From Bolinopsis microptera (Eukaryota > Ctenophora > Tentaculata > Lobata > Bolinopsidae): a stretch of DNA of 38,459 nt. The position numbers and the translations under genes are program-made. Positions 1-10,111 of the stretch are shown in pieces (positions within the stretch are counted from its first letter, which is position 1; every line of letters begins with the position of its first letter). The notes below the pieces were generated by a model, which worked only from the letters and a program-made list of their open reading frames with translations, ran no database searches and was not told the DNA's origin. The stretch is from NCBI RefSeq assembly GCF_026151205.1, contig NW_026971818.1:1-38459 (forward strand), given 5' to 3'.

Positions 1-1438
1 TTTTTTAGTCAATTGATTTTAGCTTTGTTAACTTCAGCCCCATTTAAACTTGTACAGTTGTACATAGTGTGACACATAAGTTTAAGACTACATTCAACAC
101 TGAGTTCAACTAAAAGAATTGTTCTGTTACGAAAACCTGCAGGAATTCTGGTAAAAGCAGATTCACGACTTTAAATGGGGCAGAATTATAGTAACTATGG
201 TAGTTTCATAGTATTTTGTACAAATAATGTAAAAATACTAATTGTTGCAACCATTTAAACGATCTTAATCAGTGTTTAAGTTGAGATATGATTTGTGTGC
301 ATCAAAAATACCACAATCCACATCGTAATCCCAAATATCTTGAAAATTGAATTGTTTTACTCTAATTTTATTGTAACAAATGGCATGAAATTGAAATTTT
401 GTTTTTAACTGAAATTTTGTTTCGTTTCGTTTCGATAATCTTCATTGTTTTTTATGATTTCATTTCATTTGGCTGTACATCTGTGTTGGTAAACAGGAGT
501 TCAAAAAGTGGTAAGGAAATAATACACGTATTGTACATTCAATCATAACAGTGTAGTACACTTTCTTAAAAGTCAATACACATACGTTCACTCTTATAAC
601 ATAACCACATTTCATATTTGAGACCTGTAACTTCGCAGAAAGTATATTATATAATAGTACTGTAACTGCTCATTTGAGACTTCCGTTGGCAAAATTTGAA
701 AATTCTATTTTTAGGGGCCTCATCCAATCAACATTGAATCGCTTATTATACACGTGTTTATGAACATGTTAGAAAGTCTATTGTAATGTATATTGCTATT
801 ATATACTCTATTGTAGAGTATATTGCTATAGGTCACGAAATTAGGATTATGATCAGACATCACCTCTTTAAAACTGCCGATAATTGGCTACACAATTCTG
901 TGTAATTTTGCTGATATTTCAATTTTCAATATCTCATAATAAATTGTTTTGAAACGAAACCCTGAAAGAGTCGTGGAGATTTCTGGAATCTATGAACAAA
1001 TATCTATTCTACACAGTCACAATAGCATAAAATGAGGAATGTTTACAAATACCAGTGTATTCGGTAAACACCAAGATATGTGGTAGGCCACAAACACGCC
1101 TACTCACTTGCACTCCAAAGCATAACTTAAGTCAGGATAGGCACAAATTTTGAATAAAATTCTTTTTCACAACAATCTTAAAAAAGCTGTTTGCGAATAT
1201 AATAAAACTCACTCATCGATTGTCTACACTCTACAGTACAGGGGAAACTTTACTTTATTACATGCTTCGACATTAAAATATACCCAACAAAGATGTACAT
1301 TTAAGTCATTCAAGCGAGACTTAGTGTGGAAATGTCAGGATTATACACTTCTTTATTACTTTATTAGTTCAGAATTTATGGACAAATATTGGTATAAAAT
1401 TACCAAAATTATGCACTTTCATATAATCAATTCAGACA
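1..1438. other. Gene-free AT-rich stretch
   Basis: I see no supportable gene on either strand. A 101-codon open frame at 1150-1455 has no recognisable motif and AT-driven composition. Near 776-835 there is a short imperfect direct repeat around 'tctattgta.agtatattgct'. TTTCG pentamers are repeated at about 420-435. Confidence 0.5.
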
Positions 1439-1746
1439 TTATTGACAAATATTAGGAATATTATCAAAAGCTAGGTGGAAATAAAATGTCTTTAGGGCAT
1501 TTAAAAAACATTCTACAGATGATAATGATCTCACTGAGTAGGGTAGTTCACTCCAAAGTTTTGGTCCACAAAACATAAATGCAGCATCTGTTCGTCTGAA
1601 ATGAGGAGCAGGAGGAATTTTCAACAAATAAAAGTCATCGTCTAGTCTAGAACTTCGTCTTCGCACTTCTCTTAGATTGATGTGTCCTTGTAAGTACTGA
1701 GGGCTGAGGGGCTATGTTATTAAGACACTTAATTAATCTGCAACAA
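1439..1746 (-). pseudogene. LINE reverse transcriptase C-terminal fragment (LINE D)
   Basis: The minus-strand translation 1439-1666 contains RTDAAFMFCGPKLWSELP followed by S-V-R-S-L-S-S-V-E-C-F and a K-T-F-Y-F-H-L end. This is the conserved tail found after the RT domain in many CR1/Jockey-like LINEs (A..GP.LWN.LP..IR...S...FK..LKT). Upstream on the minus strand, up to about 1746, more of the same tail can be read (IKCLNNIAP, then QYLQGHINLREVRR in another frame), so there is at least one frameshift near 1705. No RT catalytic core is present. It is a dead 5'-truncated fragment that ends a few bases from the stop of the neighbouring sulfotransferase-like gene. Confidence 0.75.
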
Positions 1747-1751
1747 GAATT

Positions 1752-3026
1752 CTAAGAATTCCAAAGATTTGGCATGTTGGAAACCTCACAATCACTCCCT
1801 TTAAGCTCTATCCCAAACTCATCTTTGGCCACTCTCCGAGCCCACTTACAAGCCTCTATAGAAATAAAGCCAGTATTTCTTCCAGTTATGCGTTTACTGA
1901 AAACAGAATTTTCTTGAGAATCTTTCTCCATGGCAGTAAGAGCAGCAGCAACATAATCCTGTTTAATTCCTATCTCATGTAGCAGACTTTTACAAAATCC
2001 TTCCCTATCGTGTATAAGTGATTCATAGCTATATGACTTAATGCTTTTCCTTTCGTGAGATTCAAGATAAAATGGATGCATTTGACAAAGTAGGACAAAA
2101 AACCATGTTTCGATAGCATTTGACATAGTAGCACCAATCTTATCAAAAATATGTTTATATTTAATCGAAATACATTCTTTTGTTCCCAAAGGCACTGTTT
2201 GCATGAAAACCTTTCCAAACATTCGATGCCATGACGAGAGTGTCGGCTTTAACGACCTGTACAGAAACAATTCTTTTACTCCTGGAAGAATCCTGTGAAC
2301 TAAGTGAACAAGATTTCCTGTGTAAACTCCAGTTGGCTTGATGAAGTAGATTTTGTTTGGATCCTTGCAAAGAAGAAGCAAAATTGCTTTTAGAAGATTT
2401 AGATTCTCTTCACAGTCTAGAGGACGGTCCTTTGATGCACTATTTGCATTAGTTAGAATCGAAAATTCTAATAACGGATACGGTTCTGCTAGCACTTGGC
2501 ACTGTTTGGTCTTGTAAACCATAGATGAAACCAAAGTTGAGCCACACCTGCCAATATTGTGTAGTATAGTGATGTTGCTGCCATTCCTTTCTGTTTTTTT
2601 CATCAGATACCTGTATACTGATTCACGAGGTATGATTATCACCTGTGCTGCATGATCATGGGAACTAAAAAAAGTGAAAGGATATTTATCAATATCATAG
2701 AGATCGACTCCAGGCATCATTCTCACAAAAACAAATTCTTCAAAACAGTCAGAGACAGTATACAAGTGAACATTTTCCTGCTCAATCACACTTATATCAA
2801 CTTTTCTGTTAAACTTGAGGAGGAACCAGTGAAGTCCGTTGTACCACAAGACATTTAATCTGAGGTTCATGAAAACATCATAACAATCAGCCAGATCATT
2901 ACCATGACATTTCTTCCAGGGTCCAAATGTCAAGTTTAGAGCGTATTGAAGGGTAGGCTGTATGCAGTAGCGAACAAGAGGATTCAGCAATACTAACATC
3001 ACATCTTTAAAAACTTTCAACATCAT
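1752..3026 (-). CDS. P-loop sulfotransferase-like protein, intronless
   Basis: A single open frame of 424 codons on the minus strand starts at MMLKVFKDVMLVLL and stops at 1752. Residues about 156-169 read HNIGRCGSTLVSSM. This is a nucleotide-binding P-loop of the kind that binds the 5'-phosphosulfate of PAPS in sulfotransferases. It is followed by L-A-E-P-Y-P about 10 residues later, as in sulfotransferase-like families with an SEP/AEP motif. Around residues 254-271, FLYRSLKPTLSSWHRMF matches the 3'-phosphate-binding strand-helix (Y-R-x-x-x-x-x-x-S). The first about 20 residues are hydrophobic with basic residues, possibly a membrane anchor for a Golgi enzyme. The substrate cannot be told. 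The lack of introns, beside spliced neighbours, would fit a retrogene or an intron-poor family. The upstream ATG at 3024-3026 is the first in frame. The fold assignment rests on these motifs only. Confidence 0.72.
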   Translation of the reverse strand: MMLKVFKDVMLVLLNPLVRYCIQPTLQYALNLTFGPWKKCHGNDLADCYDVFMNLRLNVLWYNGLHWFLLKFNRKVDISVIEQENVHLYTVSDCFEEFVFVRMMPGVDLYDIDKYPFTFFSSHDHAAQVIIIPRESVYRYLMKKTERNGSNITILHNIGRCGSTLVSSMVYKTKQCQVLAEPYPLLEFSILTNANSASKDRPLDCEENLNLLKAILLLLCKDPNKIYFIKPTGVYTGNLVHLVHRILPGVKELFLYRSLKPTLSSWHRMFGKVFMQTVPLGTKECISIKYKHIFDKIGATMSNAIETWFFVLLCQMHPFYLESHERKSIKSYSYESLIHDREGFCKSLLHEIGIKQDYVAAALTAMEKDSQENSVFSKRITGRNTGFISIEACKWARRVAKDEFGIELKGSDCEVSNMPNLWNS

Positions 3027-3030
3027 TCGT

Positions 3031-4053
3031 ATTTCTTCTCCTTTGTGTCCCGCTGTGGATAAATAATCAGTGTTTTGCTTGTTGGCTGGATATCAATATT
3101 ACCAAGATGCGTGGTCTTAGATAGAAATTAGCTGGTCAAAAGTGTGGTTGACAAGTTTATCAGAGGTAATTACAGTCAAATTTTAATGATATGAAAACAC
3201 CATTGCATCAAACAAACTAAGAAATACAAAAGATCTATCATCTTGTAAGGGATCCTTGAATACATACAAATAATAAACTCAGAATCAGCTCTCCACCTTT
3301 ACGATGATGTACATTTTGGAATGATCAGCGAGTTTCGCCTAGGTGCCATATTTGATGGTGCGCGGCTTTTTGAGCAAAATTAGGTGTAAAAGTTGCGTAA
3401 TTATACGAAATTCGTTGATTTTTGTTGTATTATTCTGTCAACCCAGAAACCCTTACTGGATGGGGCCTAACTTTGAATGGGGCCTAACTTTGAAAGTAAA
3501 AGAGTTAGAGACTTCTGGTTTTTTGTAACATGTTCGACGTTCGTCTTGTAAATATAACGTTACCTCGGCCTCCCCAGGAGGAAAATTTAAGACAACGTAG
3601 TTGTTCAAGAGTTATCTCAAAATCTCCAGAAAAGTCCCATTTTGGGCCGATCAAAAGTTTGCAACTTTAACTTTGCGGATTCCTGTACTCTGATTGGCTG
3701 AATTGTGTCACGTGCTAGCTGCTTGAACAACGGAATGCGCCACGCGTGCAAATCATGCTTAATGTCGCGCGCTAGGTCAAGCTGTCTGTTTAAATTAAAC
3801 CAACTCTAGTACCACCACCAGCCAGTAACTTTCGCTGGGATATCTTCGGTTGCTGAACACGAATCATGCTGAAAAATTTGTCAGAACCTTCCAATCATAC
3901 TTAACTACCGAACCTAAATTAGTTGGGAGAGATTGGCCTTGATTAAGAGGTCTAAAAATGACAAAATAGGTATAAATTCGTTGATAACTCAAATAATTCT
4001 GACCACCAAAATTGCTCAAACTAATTTAGGTTCAGTAGAAAATAAATATTTAC
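3031..4053. other. Gene-free stretch with two-copy short tandem repeat
   Basis: No gene is supportable. At 3461-3492 the phrase 'tggggcctaactttgaa' occurs twice in tandem. A GC-richer patch at 3690-3790 has one CACGTG. This could be upstream sequence of the sulfotransferase-like gene, but I see no clear core promoter. Confidence 0.45.
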
Positions 4054-4061
4054 GTAAGCTG

Positions 4062-4346
4062 CAGTGGCGTAACGAAGGGCCCCGCTGACCCCGCTGTGCA
4101 GGGGGGCGCCGTCTTAGGGGGCGCCAAATCGTCATTTGAATGTGGGACAATTTCGAAAACTTAACTAAAGTACTAGCAAAACTGCGCGTTTTGCTCTAGA
4201 TACACGCTTTTTTAGAGATTTTACCGGCGTATCCTCTAAAATCACCTAATTTGTTCAATTTGAGGGAGGGGCACCAAAAGGGGAGGGGCGCCAACAGGGG
4301 GGCGCCTTTTCGGCGGGGGGCGCCAACAGGCAACGTTACGCCACTG
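4062..4346. mobile_element. hAT-type MITE with 8-bp target duplication
   Basis: The element begins CAGTGGCGTAACG and ends CGTTACGCCACTG, perfect 13-bp terminal inverted repeats. The octamer GTAAGCTG lies directly before it (4054-4061) and again directly after it (4347-4354). An 8-bp duplication with CAG-starting TIRs is the hallmark of hAT transposition. The 285-bp interior has several GGGGCGCC blocks and no transposase, so it is non-autonomous. The exact duplication suggests a fairly recent insertion. Confidence 0.92.
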
Positions 4347-4354
4347 GTAAGCTG

Positions 4355-4802
4355 ATCAAATTTCAACACAATTATTATATGAGAAGTATTATAACTTTTT
4401 GATTGTTTCCGAAATAATGTGCTGGCCGAAATTCGAGCTAAAAAACCATTCAATTGTTGTGTGGTTGCAACGTGTGTCAATTCAATTTTGGTTGTTAATT
4501 TAGGGCAGATAGTCAGTCAAGCAAGTTGAAGAAGTAGTTCATACTATCAAATTGGGTGTCGTTTCTCAAATTTCTGTGGAAACTATTTTCACAACCACAA
4601 TTAAATGCAAAGGCCAATGGTATTGTGATGTGATGTCATTAATTGTCAGACGCAGACTGTGCGTGCGTTTTAATCTACTCAGAACCTGTATAATCTTTAT
4701 CAGGGGGTACAGAGGTACCAAAACTTTTCCACCCACGGCAATAAGTGATTTGGACCTTAACCTAATCAACACTCCTTAACTCTATCCAGAGCCCTTGCGC
4801 TT
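4355..4802. other. No gene recognised
   Basis: Short open frames on both strands overlap one another here and have no motif. Nothing can be assigned between the hAT MITE and the start of LINE A. Confidence 0.4.
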
Positions 4803-4862
4803 GCAGTGGCGTGCATATGGTTGAATTTTAAATTTGAATTTATTTATGAATAACATGATATT
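4803..4862 (+). repeat. Fragment of dispersed repeat R1
   Basis: The sequence around 'gtgcatatg.ttgaa..t.aaatttgaatttatttatgaata' matches the interior of two longer copies near 16.83-17.06 kb and 20.89-21.11 kb. It stops just before the first codons of LINE A. R1 therefore touches the 5' side of LINE A and also occurs just past its 3' side. Confidence 0.6.
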
Positions 4863-4865
4863 TAG

Positions 4866-5458
4866 ATGGTCCGTTCGAGTAATGTCAGCGGTGGAGACGG
4901 TGGTGACGCCAACTCCAACATATTTAACCCGAAGAAGAAATCATTTGTATCAACAACCATTGCATTAATGATCAGCTTCGCCACATTTAACATCCGTGGG
5001 CTCGGTGTTCAGCAAGATGATAGCCTACATAGTAAACGTGAGTTACTAGGATTAGACTGTGAAAAGTACAATGTCGACATCTGCGCTCTGCAAGAAACTA
5101 AAGTCACCGAATCAGACAGCCTTGTTTTGCGCAACGGTTTTAACTTGTTTCTGTTCGAGCAGTTGGACAGTCGCCATGGAGGCTTGGGTTTTATGATCAG
5201 TCCTCGCATGATGAACTATGTGGTTTGCTGGAAGTACATCAGTGACCGGGTATGCTATGTCGATATTTGCATCCCCTCACGTAGCGGTACACCCCTACGT
5301 TGCAGGGTGATCAATGCCTACTGTCCACATCAGGGGCTAGTCCGTAAAATCCAGTTGTTTTGGATAACTTTTATGGGCAGCTAAGAGAGGCCAAGAATGT
5401 ACCCTCTAATGTGGAGTTGCAATTTCTGGGTGACTTTAATTCAAAACTGGGTAAATTA
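4866..5458 (+). pseudogene. LINE A: N-terminal half of APE-type endonuclease
   Basis: From about residue 36 the frame reads ISFATFNIRGLG, then DICALQETK. These are the Asn and Glu active-site motifs of the APE-like endonuclease of non-LTR retrotransposons. The first frame stops at 5384, but a one-base shift near 5347 restores NPVVLDNFYGQLREAKN and then GDFNSKLGKL, the GDFN motif. The coding sequence breaks off at 5458 in the codon TTA. The missing remainder resumes in frame at 13802 (TTADNKL...), so this is the 5' half of a LINE copy split by an 8.34-kb insertion. No ORF1 is visible immediately upstream. Confidence 0.85.
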
Positions 5459-6774
5459 TGTCTTCCCAACAGACGACAATTCCTCATGATCAGCCATCAT
5501 CTGGTTCTGCATTAAATGATAAGCACCTTCTATCAAAGACCACCTTTAAACATGAGGAAAAACCTGTGGTAGACACCGTGGAAGAATTCATCGACAGTGA
5601 TGCTGAATCAGACCTTCTCCAATACTGCGAATCTCTTCAGTTCAGTCAGGAGAATGGGCATTCAGTATGTTCTTTTGGAGAGAAGTACAAGTATAGCGGA
5701 TCCAGAGATGAGAATAAGAAAACCGTGGAGATCCCTGATAAAATTGCTGCACTTGTCCTGAAAATCAATGAGGAGTTCTGTGCAGAAGGAAACCCCGTAA
5801 TGAATAGCGTGTTGATCAACCGCTATGAAGAAGGCGAGGGTTATCTGCCTGAACATTCAGACAATGAACCGGTGATACATCCAGAGTCTAGCATATTGAC
5901 TCTTTCCATTGGAGGTGAATGCAAAGTCCTCTTCACTGAAATGAACAACCCAGTTCACACGCACAAGTGTACTCCAAGATCAGTTTACAGGATGACCAGA
6001 AGGAGTCAGGCTCACTACAAGCACTCTATCCAGAAGGGGTCAGTCACTGGTGCAGTACGATATAGTTTCACCTTCAGATCAATAGATGGAAAGAATCGTG
6101 CCAGTACTTGTATCTTCTCTGATTCAAATGGAGCAGGTATGAAATTTGGAGAGGATCACAAAAGGAGCTTTGGTAAGTGGCTGCCTGGTCGGAATGTTTG
6201 GACTCCTACAATAGATGACATTAACCCATATCTTGCATGTGGATACAAGAACATTGTTATTATGTGTGGTATAAATGATGTTAGAAGACCATCTGTTAAA
6301 TCTCAGCGTGAAATTTTTGCTATATTTAGTCATCTAGAATTCAAGATTGAGCAAATTCAAGAGGCCAATCCAACTGCCCAAGTATTTCTTTGTCCTCTTT
6401 TACCAACTCGAAATGCTGATTTAAATAGGAAAGTTCTTTACTTTATAGAACTTATTCGTCGTGAGCTACTCCCCAAAAACTTTGGTGTCCAGTTCGTTGA
6501 TGGCTTTGATGACTTCCTTGACAATAACACTGGCTTACTTTGCCTAACCTTGTCCAGGGAGTTTGACAGATATGGCCGAACGGATTATCTGCACCTTAAT
6601 TGGAAGGGAGTGGCCAAACTTGCTACTTTAATCCGTAATACTGTCCTTGTTAGGATGCATGGAGGGACTGATAGGAGGAAGAGGGGGAGGAGGGACGGTA
6701 GAGCTGGTTCAACACTTTATTCTGATGCCGCCAGAGAACAGCCTCGTGTTGAAGGCTATCAGCCTCCAACATGA
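5458..6774 (+). CDS. LINE B ORF1: AlkB-like dioxygenase fused to SGNH esterase
   Basis: 438 codons without interruption. Residues about 90-210 look like an AlkB-family 2-oxoglutarate/Fe(II) dioxygenase. N-R-Y-x-x-G-E-G-Y precedes H133-S-D135, the iron-binding HxD pair. A second iron-binding His is present at 186 or 189 (HYKHSI), and RYSFTFR (R201, R207) matches the RxNxTxR 2-oxoglutarate-binding signature with Ser in the Asn place. Residues 215-400 look like an SGNH/GDSL esterase: FSDSNG with Ser223, CGIND (block III), and DYLH (Asp376/His379). The tail is basic (RRKRGRRDGR). Esterase-type ORF1 proteins are known in CR1-group LINEs; an AlkB domain joined to one is unusual to my knowledge. The A of the ATG comes from the flanking LINE A, so the native N-terminus may be longer. 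The stop overlaps the ORF2 start as ATGA. Catalytic residues look intact. Confidence 0.85.
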   Translation: MSSQQTTIPHDQPSSGSALNDKHLLSKTTFKHEEKPVVDTVEEFIDSDAESDLLQYCESLQFSQENGHSVCSFGEKYKYSGSRDENKKTVEIPDKIAALVLKINEEFCAEGNPVMNSVLINRYEEGEGYLPEHSDNEPVIHPESSILTLSIGGECKVLFTEMNNPVHTHKCTPRSVYRMTRRSQAHYKHSIQKGSVTGAVRYSFTFRSIDGKNRASTCIFSDSNGAGMKFGEDHKRSFGKWLPGRNVWTPTIDDINPYLACGYKNIVIMCGINDVRRPSVKSQREIFAIFSHLEFKIEQIQEANPTAQVFLCPLLPTRNADLNRKVLYFIELIRRELLPKNFGVQFVDGFDDFLDNNTGLLCLTLSREFDRYGRTDYLHLNWKGVAKLATLIRNTVLVRMHGGTDRRKRGRRDGRAGSTLYSDAAREQPRVEGYQPPT

Positions 6775-9517
6775 ATGTTCTTAAAAAAGAGGTCTGTGCC
6801 CACTGTTTAAAAAGTATTTACTTAGGTCAATCTATAATTGAATGCTACCACTGTAATTGTCCCATTCACTCTAGATGTTTTAACACCAGTGACAAACAAA
6901 ATAAAAAAGTTGACTTGTACTGCAATAATTGTCTCCACCTAGCAGTAAACCGTTATAACCCATTTAAGCTTCTGAATGATGACAATGATGACAACACTGA
7001 TGCAGATGATGTAATACGTAAAATCTCTGATGTACTTGAAAGCTGTGACTCATATTCTGTAAAAGACATAAACCGCACCTTTGCTAACGAATTACAAGTG
7101 CAAAACTCACTAATATTTCAAAATCTTGATGGCAACAAATCAAACTTTGACTCGCTGGCAATTGAAATAGCTAGGTTTACTAACAAATTCTCTGTAATTG
7201 GTCTTGCTGAAACGAATGTAGGCCCTGAAATGAAAAACTTGTACGAACTCACAGGCTATGAGAGCTTCTATCAAGATACCTTCGACTCGAAAGTAAAAGG
7301 CTCAGGAGTAGCTCTATATGTCCTGAACTCCTTCAATGCTGTCAAAAATAACAACCTTTCCCAAGTGACAGAAAATCTAGAAACCCTCTTTGTAACTATA
7401 GGTAGTCTAGGAAACTCTACTTCTATAGGAGTAATATACCGCCCTCCAAGTGGCAATGCTGAGCAAGCTCTCCAAGAATTGTCGTCAATACTTGATAAAG
7501 CACCAAAACATACACACATTGCAGGTGATTTTAACATTAATCTCCATAGTAACCACAGTAGCATTATTGCACAGTATGAAGATGTCCTATTTAGTAGAGG
7601 CTTCTTTCCATTGATATCATTAGCAACTCATGAAAAGCCTGGATGTAATGCCTCGTGCATCGACAACATCATTACAAATGACCTTGACTCTGTTACTGCC
7701 TCTGGAGTCATAACTGATCACATATCTCATCACCTCCCTATATTTACAATATTTGACTGGGAAATTAGCAAGACCAAAAATATTCACAAGCACACTCAAT
7801 ACTATGACTATTGTAAATCAAACACTGATAAATTTGCTGAAGTCTTGGGTAACAAACTAGACAATGAACCAATTATAGATTTTACTAACTTTCATGATAT
7901 CTTTAAAAACAGCATTGACGAAACCTGCAAACTAGCTGTACCCAAAACCACTAAGCGCACTATGCAGAACAACCCATGGATTACTGGCGGGATTATAGCC
8001 TCAGTGAACCACTGCCATGGGCTGTATGATGACTGGGCGAAAGTCAGGAAAGTTAAGTGTAAACAAGGCGAAACTGACACAAAAGGGGGCACATGCGTGT
8101 GTTCTATCTGCTGTAATAAAAGAAACCGTTATGATGACTACAAAGAATATAGAAAGGCTCTAAAAAAGGTTCGTAAAAAAGCTGTATCTGAATATTATTC
8201 TGACAAGTTTCTTGAAACTCAGGGAAATTCCAAGAAAACCTGGGAACTGATAAATAAAATTCGTGGCAAACAGAAACGTGATATCAGACCTATATTTACC
8301 ATAGACAATGAAAAGATAACTGATCGCAGAGTTATAGCTAATGAATTCAATAAGTATTTTGTATCCCTAGCATCTAACCTTAATGCAGCCTACACAGAAC
8401 TAGGAGAGATACAAATAAATCAGCTTCCAAGTTTCTGTGACTTCTTACCTAAATCGAATACAGCTAATATATATCTACATGACTGCTCACCTGAGGAGGT
8501 GGCTAAGATCATATCGGAACTTAAGAATGGCAAGGCTAGCGACATACCAGTACATATAGTAAAGGCAGTATCAGGCAAAATTAGCCCACTACTATCGGTA
8601 TTGTACAACGAATGTATGCAACAGGGATTTTTTCCAGACGACCTAAAAGTAGGTAAAATAAGTCCAATATATAAGAAAGAAAATGCTGAGCTTCTTGAAA
8701 ATTACAGGCCTATCTCAACCTTAGCAATATTCGGTAAAATACTTGAAAAAATCATATTCTCCAGGCTTTACAGTTTCTTTCAGTCGCAAGGATTATTATA
8801 TGAAAATCAATATGGCTTTAGAAAAAATCACTCGACAAGCCATGCACTCAACTTTTCTGTCGACTACATTGAAAAATCTTTAAGAGATAAAAATCACGTA
8901 CTAGGCATCTTCATTGATTTAAGTAAAGCTTTTGACACAATCTGTCATGATAAACTGCTTAAAAAACTGAATGATTATGGAATTCGAGGGACTGCAAATA
9001 AATTGATAGCCAGTTACCTTTCTAATAGACAGCAATATGTTTCAGTACTTGGAGAAGAATCCGAAAAACTGTCTGTAATATTTGGTGTTCCTCAGGGGTC
9101 AGTATTAGGTCCCTTGCTTTTCATTATTTACATCAATGAAATATATAGAGTATCAGACCTAGGTAAGTTTATACTTTTTGCCGATGACACCAACATATTT
9201 GTTGTAGATAAATGTATAAAAACACTTTACTGCAAAGCTAATAAAATTCTTAAACTTGTTCATCAGTATATGAAGAGTAACTTGCTGCATATAAATATCT
9301 CCGGGATTTCGACGCGGGATCATATTATCACTCAGCCCGGCCCGCTGTTAGATAAACATCTCAAGGTGATATCATCCCGCCCCGGAAATTTGTATAAACC
9401 CGGCCCGCTTTTTAGTCGTAACTGATGTTTATCATTCAATTCTCCGACTTACAATAAATATAATCAATGATACTGCTGATTAGAACTCGATAATAGTAGA
9501 ACAGTTAGACGCGCGAT

Positions 9518-9601
9518 CACGTGGGCGCGTCACGTGCGTACCACGTGCCACCAATAGCATACGCCGAGTCTATACCACGTGACACGAAAGCGCACCACGT
9601 G
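9518..9601. promoter_or_regulatory. Cluster of five palindromic E-boxes (CACGTG)
   Basis: CACGTG occurs at 9518, 9531, 9542, 9576 and 9596, five sites in 84 bases. A CTAAAAATAG box lies at 9736-9745 and a pyrimidine-rich stretch follows before an ATG at 9809. CACGTG is the classical site of bHLH(-Zip) factors such as Myc/Max, USF or CLOCK types. I infer that this is the promoter of the transposable element, bringing a strong E-box array with it. Confidence 0.5.
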
Positions 9602-9808
9602 ATATGAAACATGGTAACCGTCCACTTCTTTTACACGCAAATTCCTGGGAACGTTGCCAAAGCAGCTAATTCTTGGAATTTCTCCAACGCGTGGCGTGAG
9701 AAGTTGGCGACTAGCCAGCTACCCTTGTCCGTGCCCTAAAAATAGTATTGTTTTGCTTGCTCTCCTTCCAGCTCTTGTTCCTGCTAACGTTCAAGCTATT
9801 GCTCCACT

Positions 9809-9901
9809 ATGACAGATCGGTTTGACATTCAGATTGATGAACTGCTTTCCAATCGTGTTCCGGACAGTACAGTTAGAGTCAACAACTGGGCTCTCTTCTA
9901 A
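9809..9901 (+). pseudogene. Short ORF, possible remnant N-terminus of element-encoded protein
   Basis: A 30-codon ORF begins MTDRFDIQIDELLSNRVPDS and ends WALF-stop. The pattern of an acidic helix with I-D-x-L-L, then P-x-S-T, then a basic/polar helix with W/F resembles the N-terminal region before DUF3504/Crypton-type tyrosine recombinases. This is a weak, motif-level impression. No downstream recombinase domain remains. If right, the element is an internally deleted derivative that kept its promoter and first codons. Confidence 0.25.
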
Positions 9902-10022
9902 AGTATAAATCCCTTGTCGAAATCGCCGGAGATAATTATAATCCATAAACACTTCACGCTCAGGGCTAAATAAATGTAATCCCTCAGCTGGCGCTTCGGG
10001 ATTACATATTAACACAAAACTC

Positions 10023-10111
10023 GTGCGCTGCGCGCACTCGTATGTGTTTATCAGATCATCCCGCTAGCGCGGGATGATCTGTTATATAAACCCTTTGCGT
10101 GGCGGGTTTAT
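10023..10111. repeat. Three consecutive stem-loops at element right end
   Basis: GTGCGC-TGC-GCGCAC lies at 10023-10037. At 10052-10081 there is a perfect 13-bp stem (CAGATCATCCCGC) with loop TAGC. ATAAACCC pairs with GGGTTTAT at 10086-10111. Serial hairpins close to one end are typical of transposon termini and would make a distinct folded single strand or RNA. Confidence 0.75.

Noticed and set aside
4803-4815. CAGTGGCG near LINE A as a second hAT end
   Set aside because: Only the first eight bases match the TIR; there is no matching partner end or 8-bp duplication.
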